A DNA stretch of 64,000 nucleotides from Prevotella sp. (GCA_017449495.1 JAFTFO010000018.1:1-64000), one strand, 5' to 3'. Shown: positions 50,047 through 57,773, counted from the first letter of the stretch. Numbers and translations are program-made. Notes: generated by a model not told the origin, from the sequence alone.

Positions 50047-52221
50047 ATGAAACTCCGACATCTCCACCTCATAGTTCCCATCCTTTCCGCCTTCCTCCTT
50101 CATCCTTCCACGGCTTCCGCGCAGTCATGGACGGCTGACAATGGCAACGGCACATACACCAATCCGCTCTTCTATGATGAGTTCTCCGACCCCGATATCC
50201 TGAGGGTGGGCGACGACTACTATCTGGCAGGAACGACGATGCACACTGTGCCTGGACTGGTGATCCTCCACTCAAAGGACCTCGTGAACTGGGAGAACAT
50301 CTCCTACTGTTTCGACCGCTTCGACTTCGATGATGACGCCTTCTCGCTGAAGAACCACAAGGAGATCTACGGTCAGGGCGTCTGGGCACCTGCCATCCGC
50401 TATGCCAATGGGCAGTTCTATGTGTTCACCAATATCAACGGCAAGGGATTGCAGTGCTATACCTCGAAGGACATCCGAGGCCCTTGGGAGCATCATAACA
50501 TGCAGGGTCGTATCTACGACCTCAGCGTGCTCTTCGACGACGATGGGAAGATCTACGCCATCCACGGCTACGGGGAGGTGAAGTGTACGGAGCTGAAGCC
50601 CGACATGAGCGGGCCCATCGAGGAGACGGAGCGTACCATCATCCCAGAGGGTAATGCCGTCGGCGAGGGACATCATATATATAAGATAGGTGGAATGTAC
50701 TATCTTATCTCCACCGACTATAAGCCCAACGGCCGTACGCTCTGTTCACGTTCCAAGAGCATCTGGGGACCCTACGAGACGATCACCATCACAGCCGACG
50801 AGACATTCGGCTACCATGCTGCCTCGATCACTCAGGTGCCTCGCGGTGAACAATACCGCATCGGTCACGACGGCACGAAGTTCGGCATACCAGAGGTGGA
50901 TCGGGATGCCACCGCCTGCACCAACATCCATCAGGGAGGCATCGTTGAGGATCAGAACGGACAGTGGTGGGCCCTGTTGATGATGGACTTCCACAGCATC
51001 GGCCGCACCGTCACGCTGGCTCCCATCACCTGGAAGGACGGCTGGCCTATGCTTGGTCTCGAAGGCAACCTCGGCCGTGCCCCTCGCACTTGGCTGAAGC
51101 CTGCAATCTCGAGGAATGAGGAGGGTGGAGTGAGGAGTGAGGTTACTGCGTTTGCTCCCTATACCCGCTCCGACGATTTTAACTATTCTCCCTCCACACT
51201 CCACACTCCACACTCCACGAGATTGAAGCCCATCTGGCAGTGGAACCACAACCCCGACGACACGAAATGGAGTCTGAAGAACGGCCGCCTACGCCTGCAG
51301 TCGATGCCTGCCGAACAACTGATGTGGGCTCGTAACACGCTCACCCAGCGCGTCATCGGTCCGAAGAGTACCGCCACCGTCGAACTCTATACGAAAGGGT
51401 TGAAGGATGGTGACGTGGCTGGCCTTGGCAATATCAATGTGCCCTGCTCTTGGATTGGTGTCGTAAAGGAAGGGAAGAAGACGATTCTGCGTTGCTTCGA
51501 GCAGGCTATCAACGACACCATCGATGTAGAGGTTGCTCTGCCGCAAGATAAGATATGGTTGCGTATGGTGGGCGACTACGACCACGACCAGGCGCACTAC
51601 GAATACGCACTCGATGGCGAACGTTATCAGCAGATAGGTCGTGAGATGCCGCTCTCTTATCAGCTCATCACCTTCCAAGGTTCCCGCCACGCGCTGTTTG
51701 CCTTCAACCATCAAGGAAAGAAGGGTGGCTATGCCGAGTTCGACAACTTCACCGTTGACGAACCGATGGCAGACCGCAGCGAAAACATCCCTTACGGCAA
51801 GACCTTGGCTTCCCCTTCGGCCGCCGACCGCTGGTTCCGCATCATCAACCTCGCTACGGAAAGGCCCGCCATTGCTACGGAGCACGGATTGCTCTACGAT
51901 ACAGCCCCAAGCGACCAGAGCAAGCAGACTCGTTTCCGCATCATCGACAAGGGTCAGGGACAGGTGATCCTACAGTGTGAGGATGGCCGATATGTATTCT
52001 GTGCCGGCTATAGCCTCGCTGGTGATGTCCGTCTGACGACAGACGAGTCGAAAGCCGAGGTCTTTATGTGGCAGGACTACCTGAATCATGAGTTCATGCT
52101 CATGTCGATGCGCACCCACCGATATATCGGCAAGAGTTCCACTACTGGCAGTCCTTATTCGATGGACTTCCCCGGTGCCGACCCCGCCAGACGTAACGGT
52201 GCCGTGTTGCGGTGGGAGTGA
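50047..52221 (+). CDS. GH43 glycosidase with C-terminal beta-sandwich and extra domain
   Basis: 724 residues: signal peptide ending ASAQSWTA; GH43 propeller (about 30-350) with the base Asp in EFSDPDILRVGDDYYL, an Asp in YDLSVLFDDDG and the acid Glu in VGEGHHIYKI; a beta-sandwich of the GH43 C-terminal type (about 395-590, ending YAEFDNFTVDEP); and a further 130 residues (FRIINLATERPAI, FRIIDKGQGQVIL, FMWQDYLNHEF) that look like a beta-trefoil or ricin-type fold. It probably acts as an arabinofuranosidase or xylosidase on side chains. The linker between propeller and sandwich (about 355-391) is encoded by an inverted pair of repeat arrays at 51111-51220. Subfamily is uncertain. Confidence 0.82.
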   Translation: MKLRHLHLIVPILSAFLLHPSTASAQSWTADNGNGTYTNPLFYDEFSDPDILRVGDDYYLAGTTMHTVPGLVILHSKDLVNWENISYCFDRFDFDDDAFSLKNHKEIYGQGVWAPAIRYANGQFYVFTNINGKGLQCYTSKDIRGPWEHHNMQGRIYDLSVLFDDDGKIYAIHGYGEVKCTELKPDMSGPIEETERTIIPEGNAVGEGHHIYKIGGMYYLISTDYKPNGRTLCSRSKSIWGPYETITITADETFGYHAASITQVPRGEQYRIGHDGTKFGIPEVDRDATACTNIHQGGIVEDQNGQWWALLMMDFHSIGRTVTLAPITWKDGWPMLGLEGNLGRAPRTWLKPAISRNEEGGVRSEVTAFAPYTRSDDFNYSPSTLHTPHSTRLKPIWQWNHNPDDTKWSLKNGRLRLQSMPAEQLMWARNTLTQRVIGPKSTATVELYTKGLKDGDVAGLGNINVPCSWIGVVKEGKKTILRCFEQAINDTIDVEVALPQDKIWLRMVGDYDHDQAHYEYALDGERYQQIGREMPLSYQLITFQGSRHALFAFNHQGKKGGYAEFDNFTVDEPMADRSENIPYGKTLASPSAADRWFRIINLATERPAIATEHGLLYDTAPSDQSKQTRFRIIDKGQGQVILQCEDGRYVFCAGYSLAGDVRLTTDESKAEVFMWQDYLNHEFMLMSMRTHRYIGKSSTTGSPYSMDFPGADPARRNGAVLRWE
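51111..51220 (+). repeat. In-frame inverted arrays in a GH43 interdomain linker
   Basis: 51111-51142 holds GGAATGAGGAGGGTGGAGTG-type units, and 51186-51220 their reverse complement (CCTCCACACTCCACACTCCA). They encode RNEEGGVRSEV and SPSTLHTPHSTR and flank 43 bp, so the mRNA could fold here inside the coding sequence. The region joins the propeller and the beta-sandwich. Confidence 0.7.
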
Positions 52222-52262
52222 AAAGAAGTGAAAAGTAATCAGTGAAGAGTGGAATGTGAAAA
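52219..52262 (+). repeat. GTGAAAAGAAGTGAAAAG array between GH43 genes
   Basis: Four to five imperfect 9-bp units (AGTGAAAAG, AGTGAAGAG, AATGTGAAAAG) overlap the stop of the second GH43 gene and precede the promoter of the third. It is the reverse orientation of the TTCACTCTTCAC family. Confidence 0.6.
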
Positions 52263-52270
52263 GTTTTTTG

Positions 52271-52278
52271 TAACTTTG
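52271..52278 (+). promoter_or_regulatory. -7 element of the third GH43 gene
   Basis: TAACTTTG about 30 nt before the ATG at 52308, so the third GH43 gene may have its own transcript. No convincing -33 element. Confidence 0.5.
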
Positions 52279-52307
52279 CCCCAGAATATCATATAAAACA
52301 AGTATCA

Positions 52308-54080
52308 ATGAAAAAATATCTATTCTACCTGTTGGCGCTTCTGCCGTTATCCGGCACTGCCTCTATCCCGCAGCGTGTCTCTGTCCACGACCCCAGCATC
52401 GTCTGGGATCCTGCCTCCAAGACTTATTATATCTTCGGTTCTCACAGGGATCACGCCAAGACGACCGACCTGATGAACTGGACGAAGATTGCCGTGCCCT
52501 GGGCAACGACGACGAGCACCAATGCCAATCCCAATGTCGCCTTCACCACACCAGAGGTGACGAAGGTTAAGAAGGGAGGCGTGGAGGTCGACTTCCCGGC
52601 CTTCGATGCCGTTAAGTGGTCAGCTCGTGGTGGCACGCAGGGCGGTGCTAAGTACGATGTATCCGGTAACCAGTGGGCACCCGACGTCATCTATAATAAG
52701 GCTATGGGCAAGTGGTGCATGTACCTCAGTGTCAACGGCGACTACTGGTATTCCAGCATCATCCTGCTGACAGCCGACAACATCGAAGGCCCTTATCGCT
52801 ATCAAGGTCCTGTGGTCATCAGCGGTTTCAAGAATGGCACGGAGTTTAAGGACACCGACTTGGAGTTGGTGTTAGGCTCCCTCGACGCTCTGCCCGACCG
52901 CTATCAGACGGATAACCGCTGGGGTGAGCGCTGGCCTAACAACATCGACCCCTGCGTGTTCTACGACGAGGAAGGTCGCCTCTGGATGTCGTACGGCTCT
53001 TGGAGCGGTGGCATCTGGATGCTCGAACTCGACGAGGAAACAGGACTCCGCGACTACGATGTTACCTATGAACTGGTAGGCACGGGCAACGGCATCACCG
53101 TCGACCCCTACTTCGGCAAGAAGATTGCCGGTGGCTACTATGTCTCGGGCGAGGCCTCGTATATCGAATACATCGGCGGCTACTATTTCCTCTTCGTTAC
53201 CTACGGCGGTCTGGCTGCCGGAGGCGTGGCTAACGACTACAACAACGGCGGCTATAACATGCGTGTGTTCCGTTCGACGAACCCCGACGGTCCTTACGTC
53301 GATGCCCGTAATACGAATGCTGTCTTCACCAGCTATAAGCTCGACTTCGGTCCTGATGCAAACGACAACCGAGGCGTGAACATCTTCGGTGCCTACGGTG
53401 AGTGGGGTAATCAGACCAAAGGCAACTATTCCGAGCGTTCGCAGGGACATAACTCCATCATTGCCGCTGAGGACGGACGTACCTATCTTGTCTACCACAC
53501 CCGTTTCCAGAATCGTGGCGAGGGCCATGAGGTGCGCGTGCATCAGGTCTTCCAGAACGAAGACGGCTGGCTCGTCGCTGCCCCCTTCGAATATACCGGT
53601 GAGCAGGTGACGAGTGCCGACATCGCTGCCACCCAGCAGGTGGCTACCGACCGCATCGCCGGCACCTGGCAGTTGCTCATCCACCCCTTCAAGCTCGATC
53701 ATACCAAGAAGGAGATTGCCAAGCCTGTGGAGATACAGCTCCATGCCGACGGTACCATCAGTGGTGAGCAGACAGGCACATGGTCTGTTCAGGAAGGTAC
53801 GTCGTATGTCTCTATCGCCCTCGACCGCGAGTATAAAGGTGTGCTGGTGGAGCAGACCTTGGAGCCCACCGACGACAAGACCATCGCCTTCACCGCCATG
53901 AATCGCAATGGTGTCAGCGTATGGGGCTATCAGACAGCACAGGCCACGGGGATAGAAGGCGTGACAAGTGAAAGAGTGGAAGATGGTCAGTGGTACGACC
54001 TGCAGGGCCGTCGCATCACTACTCCTCAGAGGGGTATCTACATCCGTAACGGGAAGAAACATATTTTCTCCCGTCCTTGA
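52308..54080 (+). CDS. GH43 arabinanase with C-terminal domain and T9SS-like tail
   Basis: 590 residues: signal peptide ending GTASIPQR; long-insert GH43 propeller (about 20-450) with the base Asp in SVHDPSIVWD, Asp in NNIDPCVFYD and the acid Glu in SGEASYIEYIGGYYFLF; GNQWAPDVIYN and SQGHNSIIAAEDG fit the extracellular endo-arabinanase subfamily with the conserved metal-site His. A lipocalin-like C-terminal domain (GTWQLLIHPF, GTWSVQEGTSYVSIAL) follows, then ATGIEG, WYDLQGRR and RGIYIRNGKK, the Prevotella T9SS-like tail. So this enzyme is probably exported to or beyond the cell surface. The 3' end overlaps the convergent peptidase gene by 62 bp, with both genes encoding a tail of the same type there. 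Confidence 0.88.
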   Translation: MKKYLFYLLALLPLSGTASIPQRVSVHDPSIVWDPASKTYYIFGSHRDHAKTTDLMNWTKIAVPWATTTSTNANPNVAFTTPEVTKVKKGGVEVDFPAFDAVKWSARGGTQGGAKYDVSGNQWAPDVIYNKAMGKWCMYLSVNGDYWYSSIILLTADNIEGPYRYQGPVVISGFKNGTEFKDTDLELVLGSLDALPDRYQTDNRWGERWPNNIDPCVFYDEEGRLWMSYGSWSGGIWMLELDEETGLRDYDVTYELVGTGNGITVDPYFGKKIAGGYYVSGEASYIEYIGGYYFLFVTYGGLAAGGVANDYNNGGYNMRVFRSTNPDGPYVDARNTNAVFTSYKLDFGPDANDNRGVNIFGAYGEWGNQTKGNYSERSQGHNSIIAAEDGRTYLVYHTRFQNRGEGHEVRVHQVFQNEDGWLVAAPFEYTGEQVTSADIAATQQVATDRIAGTWQLLIHPFKLDHTKKEIAKPVEIQLHADGTISGEQTGTWSVQEGTSYVSIALDREYKGVLVEQTLEPTDDKTIAFTAMNRNGVSVWGYQTAQATGIEGVTSERVEDGQWYDLQGRRITTPQRGIYIRNGKKHIFSRP

Positions 54081-56157
54081 TATAGATGCCTTTGGGCAGG
54101 AGCATCTGCATGAGGCGACTGGACAGGGGGACAGACCCATCAGTGCGGGATGTCGCACACGAGGGTCTGTCCCTCTGTGCTTCTATCCCCGTGGCCTCGT
54201 TGATCTCCAGCATGAAGGCACCAAGCGGATGACCTGAGGGCGTGATGAGCAGGAGTCTGACAACTCCCTCCTGAGTGGGCCTGAACGAGAACGTGACCTC
54301 ACCCTCCTGCCCAGCCCGCAGATAGGCTCCGCAGATCAGGGTGTCGCCCTCGGCGTAAGGCGTGTCCTCGGTGATGTCCTCGGGACGTATCTTCCCATAA
54401 TAATATGGTACGAGACAAAGTTCTCCGACGAAGTCGTGGTCGTCGTGGTTGTCGACGGTGACGGTGACGTCACTACGCTCACCCACAGCTGCCGTGCCCA
54501 TCGTGACGGCACCGTCGATGCAGCTCAGGCCAGCCCCCTCGTTGTATGGAAAGTAGATATAGAACGCTCCCTCTTCGGTGCGTCCGGCACAGGCACAGTA
54601 GTCCTCTGGAGGTATCCGTTGCCACCCTTCTTCAGCAGCGTGACGGAAGCGGAGCATGGGGTAGAGCCTGAGTGAGTCCCCAGGCAGGAATGCTGTCGAG
54701 TCGATCTCCACCAGCATGTAGTTGCCCGAGTAGATGATGCTGTCGTTGGGGTCGCCCATGAACCGGGGTGTCAGCACGCCGTCCTCATAGGTGCCGAGGG
54801 CGTGGTCCACGGTGGCCGTCCCTGCATCCTCTCGGAGGTAGCAGAACTCGAACCTCACCGTGTGCTCGTCTTCTAACGACAGGGCACTATACTGGAAGAG
54901 CTTTGGCTTCCCCTCTGCCGGGCTGGGACGGGGTTCCATCGTCGGGTCCAGGTAGATGAAGGCCCCTTGGTTGATGCTGAATCCGATGCCACTCGAGGCC
55001 GCGCCGGCACTGCTGTTATTGTATGGGTTGAGCACGGAGAGCGCGAAGTATCCGTCGTCCTTGCCGCCCCATCCCCAGTTGACGTGAAACAGGCCGTTGC
55101 CGTCGTAGCCGTCGCAGACGAACGAGTGCCCCTCGCTGTCGGTGAAGCCATAGTATAACACGGGTCTGCCGTCGGCCAGCTCCTGATAGATGATATCCTC
55201 CCACTCGTCGATGGCAAACTGCGAACGGATGCCGACATCGGTGGCAGCGGCATAGCCGAAGCAGTCCTTCAGCGCCTTCAGCTGGTCGTCGGTTGCTGAG
55301 CCCGAGCCGTCAGGGCTATATTTCATCTTCATTGCCTGCCCGCAGTAGCGCATCAGCGTGGCCACCGCCTGTTGCTGCTGTTCGGTGCCCAGAATCTTTT
55401 TTGGGTCCAGACTCCCGTCTCTGGGCTCCAGATAGCAGTCGAGCATGTCCTGCCACTCGAAGGTCACAGGCGGCAGGGCATCGATGTGCCATATCTTCTC
55501 CTTGCCCTTGTAGGTCGTCTCGATATCGTAGCCAGGCAGACTGTCAGCCACCATCTTCGGCCACTGATAGAAGTTCATTACCTGTGCCATCGCAGTGGCT
55601 CCGCAACCCGTCATGCACCGCTTGCCCTTCAGGCTGCTGTTGGCCCCGTCGTAGAGCGGACAGTCATTATTATAGGGTACGATCTGATACCAGTTCGTCT
55701 GGATCAGAGGCTCTATGGCGGTGAGGCCCGAACGCGTCATGCTACCTCTCAGATTGCAGCCGTCCTCGAAGTCCGTCCGACCACCGAGTGTGGCGACGGC
55801 CTCGTCATACTGCCTCAGCCAGAGGCGCATGTTCTCCGGCATCCGTTCCCAGTCTATGCAGCCCGTGTCGCTGTAGCCTAATATCGGCAGCGTTCGACTG
55901 TCGGCAGAGGCAATCACATACCCTCCGCCCTCGCGGTTGAAGGCATAGAGGCTCTTGGCGTCCACCCTGGCAGGAGCCAGGAGCAGATCCTTTTCTCCGT
56001 CGCCCTCACCTCTGGCGAAGGCTTTGTCGTGGGCCGTCAGAAAGTGCACCACGCGCTCTCTCGCCTGCTGCTCAGTGAGTTGCTGCGCCTTCACGCTGCC
56101 AGCCACCATCACCATCAGTATCAGGATTGTCATTCTGATGAGCATCATCCTCTTCAT
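54019..56157 (-). CDS. C10-family cysteine peptidase (streptopain/interpain-like) with T9SS-like tail
   Basis: 712 residues: signal peptide ending SVKAQQLT, a propeptide (YAFNREGGGYVIASADSR, LPILGYSDTG), and a C10 catalytic domain with the nucleophile Cys in MTGCGATAMAQVMNFY (about residue 184), the catalytic His in EGHSFVCDGY and the oxyanion Trp region FHVNWGWGG. C-terminal beta domains follow. The tail LLPKGIYIKDGRKYVSSR is T9SS-like, but the usual YDLQGR motif before it is replaced by residues from a palindromic element (54123-54178). After the normal tail end, about 11 more residues come from antisense of the neighbouring GH43 tail. It should degrade extracellular protein, as InpA of P. 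intermedia does. Confidence 0.9.
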   Translation of the reverse strand: MKRMMLIRMTILILMVMVAGSVKAQQLTEQQARERVVHFLTAHDKAFARGEGDGEKDLLLAPARVDAKSLYAFNREGGGYVIASADSRTLPILGYSDTGCIDWERMPENMRLWLRQYDEAVATLGGRTDFEDGCNLRGSMTRSGLTAIEPLIQTNWYQIVPYNNDCPLYDGANSSLKGKRCMTGCGATAMAQVMNFYQWPKMVADSLPGYDIETTYKGKEKIWHIDALPPVTFEWQDMLDCYLEPRDGSLDPKKILGTEQQQQAVATLMRYCGQAMKMKYSPDGSGSATDDQLKALKDCFGYAAATDVGIRSQFAIDEWEDIIYQELADGRPVLYYGFTDSEGHSFVCDGYDGNGLFHVNWGWGGKDDGYFALSVLNPYNNSSAGAASSGIGFSINQGAFIYLDPTMEPRPSPAEGKPKLFQYSALSLEDEHTVRFEFCYLREDAGTATVDHALGTYEDGVLTPRFMGDPNDSIIYSGNYMLVEIDSTAFLPGDSLRLYPMLRFRHAAEEGWQRIPPEDYCACAGRTEEGAFYIYFPYNEGAGLSCIDGAVTMGTAAVGERSDVTVTVDNHDDHDFVGELCLVPYYYGKIRPEDITEDTPYAEGDTLICGAYLRAGQEGEVTFSFRPTQEGVVRLLLITPSGHPLGAFMLEINEATGIEAQRDRPSCATSRTDGSVPLSSRLMQMLLPKGIYIKDGRKYVSSRYGCRYPSEE
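54049..54074. other. Hairpin shared by two convergent gene ends
   Basis: ACGGGA and TCCCGT arms with an inner GAAA/TTTC extension (one bulge) lie where both convergent genes encode their tails (NGKK on plus, DGRK on minus). It could act as a bidirectional 3'-end structure. No T-run follows. Confidence 0.45.
54123..54178 (-). repeat. Nested palindromic element inside the peptidase gene
   Basis: Outer arms 54123-54138 and 54163-54178 are 16 bp with one mismatch (ACAGGGGGACAGACCC against GGGTCTGTCCCTCTGT). An inner hairpin GTGCG-N6-CGCAC lies at 54143-54158. It codes in frame for QRDRPSCATSRTDGSVPLS just before the C-terminal tail, like REP or Rickettsia-type palindromes inserted in genes. Confidence 0.65.
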
Positions 56158-56181
56158 CTTAGCCTTACTTCATTTCCGCTG

Positions 56182-56189
56182 CAAAGATA
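56182..56189 (-). promoter_or_regulatory. -7 element of the C10 peptidase gene
   Basis: The minus strand reads TATCTTTG, about 25 nt before the start at 56157. Confidence 0.5.
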
Positions 56190-56226
56190 AAGAAAAAAAT
56201 CGAGAAGACACACTACAATGACATTA

Positions 56227-56308
56227 AAATTTTAAGCGTTAGCGTTTGCCTATAGCCGAACGGTTGTTTGAGTACAGCCAAACGGTAGAAAGGATAGGGT
56301 AAAACCCC
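56227..56308. repeat. Dispersed element, copy 2
   Basis: Shares AAGCGTTAGCGTTTG, GTTTGAGTA, AAACGGTAG and AGGATAGGGTAAAACCCC in the same order with 41377-41477. It fills the first part of the gap between the peptidase and the ORF6N gene. The rest of the gap (56309-56440) has short AGTAGCTC-type repeats and an AGGATAG/CTATCCT pair. Confidence 0.6.
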
Positions 56309-56446
56309 ATCAAAAACCGCTCAGTAGCACAATTAGTGCAGGATAGTAGCTCGATTTTGAGTCTATCCTGCACCGTACTTTGTCTGATTATCAACAACTT
56401 ACACGCCTCAGTAGCTCCAGTAGCTCGATAATTTTTTTAGTATACA

Positions 56447-56478
56447 TTTGGCAGATAGAAATAATTGTTGTACTTTTG
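56447..56478 (+). promoter_or_regulatory. Promoter of the ORF6N gene
   Basis: TTTG at 56447-56450, 20 nt, TACTTTTG at 56471-56478, about 38 nt before the ATG at 56517. A full Bacteroidetes promoter, and it lies downstream of the alternative start at 56448, which supports the later start. Confidence 0.75.
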
Positions 56479-56516
56479 CAACAGAAATTTATTGTTTAAC
56501 GTTTAAATTTAGCACT

Positions 56517-57437
56517 ATGGCAAAGAAAAATGATCAGTTAGCAAGTACGGCGTCACCGTTTAAGGTGCAAAATCTGCACCTTAAAGAGATTAACATCGAA
56601 GAATTAATATATGTCATTAGAGGGCAACGGGTGATGATTGATAGTGATTTGGCCAAGTTGTACAATGAAGAAACCAAATACCTGAAAAGATCCGTACGTA
56701 CTCACATTAAGCGTTTTCCTGATGACTTTATGTTTGAATTGACAAAAGAGGAATATGCATCTTTAAGGTGCAAAAGTAGCACCTTAAAGAGTGCTGGACG
56801 AGGCCAACATAGCAAATATCTTCCCTATGCTTTTACTAAGAATGGTATAGCCATGCTTAGCAGTGTGCTTGATTCAGATACAGCAATTGAAGCTAATATT
56901 TACATTATGAGAGCCTTTACGAAAACCTATAATCTTATTCCTCCTAACTCTGATATATACCATCGTATGGCAGCCATAGAGCACCATCAAATAGAAACAG
57001 ACAAACAGATAAATGAGGTCATTAGACGTTTAGATGCAAAAGTCTCTCCTGCACAGGGCATCTTTTACGATGGACAAGTCTTTGATGCCTACCAATTTGT
57101 TTGTGGTTTGGTGCGGAGTGCCACAAATAATATTGTACTGATAGACAACTATGTTGACGAAACAGTATTGACCTTACTTGACAAACGTGACTCTGGGGTC
57201 ACTGCAACCATCTATACTCAGTATATCAGTCAACAATTACAACTTGATATCACCAAACATAATGCTCAGTATCCGCCAATAAAAGTAGAACGGTTTAACC
57301 ATGCCCACGACCGCTTCCTTCTGATAGATGATGCCGTGTATCATATTGGGGCAAGTATTAAAGATTTGGGCAGGAAGTGGTTTGCTTTTACTAAGATGCA
57401 GGATATTACAACCGAAGAACTATTAAGTAAAATCTAA
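56517..57437 (+). CDS. ORF6N-domain protein with PLD-like C-terminal region
   Basis: 306 residues. The N-terminal ORF6N domain (VIRGQRVMIDSDLAKLYNEE, in pieces: RGQRVMIDSDLAKLY; RFPDDFMFELTKEE; YLPYAFTKNGIAMLSSVL) is a phage-type DNA-binding or antirepressor domain common in Bacteroidales. The C-terminal half (from about 175) reads like a phospholipase-D-like fold: NNIVLIDNYVDETVLTLL and HAHDRFLLIDDAVYHIGAS, which resembles a degenerate H-x-K-x4-D motif with Arg in place of Lys. Role unknown; phage-related or defence-related regulation is possible. Two perfect hairpins (56559-56585 and 56761-56789) share the same stem sequence but are read in different frames. The gene has its own promoter and no phage genes nearby. 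Confidence 0.8.
   Translation: MAKKNDQLASTASPFKVQNLHLKEINIEELIYVIRGQRVMIDSDLAKLYNEETKYLKRSVRTHIKRFPDDFMFELTKEEYASLRCKSSTLKSAGRGQHSKYLPYAFTKNGIAMLSSVLDSDTAIEANIYIMRAFTKTYNLIPPNSDIYHRMAAIEHHQIETDKQINEVIRRLDAKVSPAQGIFYDGQVFDAYQFVCGLVRSATNNIVLIDNYVDETVLTLLDKRDSGVTATIYTQYISQQLQLDITKHNAQYPPIKVERFNHAHDRFLLIDDAVYHIGASIKDLGRKWFAFTKMQDITTEELLSKI
56559..56585 (+). repeat. Internal hairpin, copy 1 (TTTAAGGTGC-N7-GCACCTTAAA)
   Basis: Perfect 10-bp inverted repeat with loop AAAATCT, read in frame as FKVQNLHLK near the N-terminus of the ORF6N protein. Confidence 0.8.
56761..56789 (+). repeat. Internal hairpin, copy 2 (CTTTAAGGTGC-N7-GCACCTTAAAG)
   Basis: Perfect 11-bp inverted repeat with loop AAAAGTA, read in another frame (SLRCKSSTLK) in the middle of the ORF6N domain. 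The stem is identical to copy 1. Confidence 0.8.
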
Positions 57438-57542
57438 GGCGCAGTATTACCAGAGGTCGAGCGGCAGCTGGATGAAACTTCTCCGCCCTGTGGAGCAAAG
57501 ATAAAGAAAAATGTGGTAAAAAGTAAAATAAAGGCAAAAATA

Positions 57543-57574
57543 TTTGGCAGAATGAAAGGAAATGTGTAATTTTG
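57543..57574 (+). promoter_or_regulatory. trp operon promoter
   Basis: TTTG at 57543-57546, 20 nt, TAATTTTG at 57567-57574. It lies 29 nt before the trp leader-peptide ATG. Confidence 0.8.
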
Positions 57575-57603
57575 CCGCCAGAAAGTTATAAAACGAATAA
57601 AAA

Positions 57604-57660
57604 ATGAAGAGAACAGCAAACTATTGGTGGTGGCGCAGCTCAAGATTCGCAAGATCGTGA
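57604..57660 (+). CDS. trpL: trp operon leader peptide
   Basis: An 18-codon ORF, MKRTANYWWWRSSRFARS, with three consecutive Trp codons (57625-57633), lying between the trp promoter and a strong terminator. This is the classic layout of ribosome-mediated attenuation: when Trp-tRNA is low, the ribosome stalls at the Trp codons and the terminator fails to form. The bases of the Trp codons (GTGGC, 57630-57634) can pair with GCCAC at 57668-57672, which fits a 1:2 stem. It is shorter than standard ORF cut-offs. Known trpL peptides of Proteobacteria have two or more Trp codons; the exact antiterminator here has to be computed. Confidence 0.85.
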   Translation: MKRTANYWWWRSSRFARS

Positions 57661-57699
57661 GAAGATAGCCACGTACCTATAAGTTGCTATAGAGATACT

Positions 57700-57738
57700 G
57701 AGAGGCCTGTCGTTCTTGCGACGGGCCTCTCAAATTTT
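57700..57738 (+). terminator. trp attenuator terminator
   Basis: GAGAGGCC-T-GTCG (57700-57712) and CGAC-G-GGCCTCTC (57719-57731) form a 13-bp stem with one G-U pair and a 6-nt loop, followed by AAATTTT. It lies 40 nt after the leader-peptide stop and 35 nt before trpB. Confidence 0.85.
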
Positions 57739-57773
57739 AAACAAGTGATTATTCACACAAAAACGTTAATTAT

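Noticed and set aside
56517..57437. Remnant prophage around the ORF6N gene
   Set aside because: No integrase, structural or lysis genes lie nearby; flanking genes are a peptidase and the trp operon.
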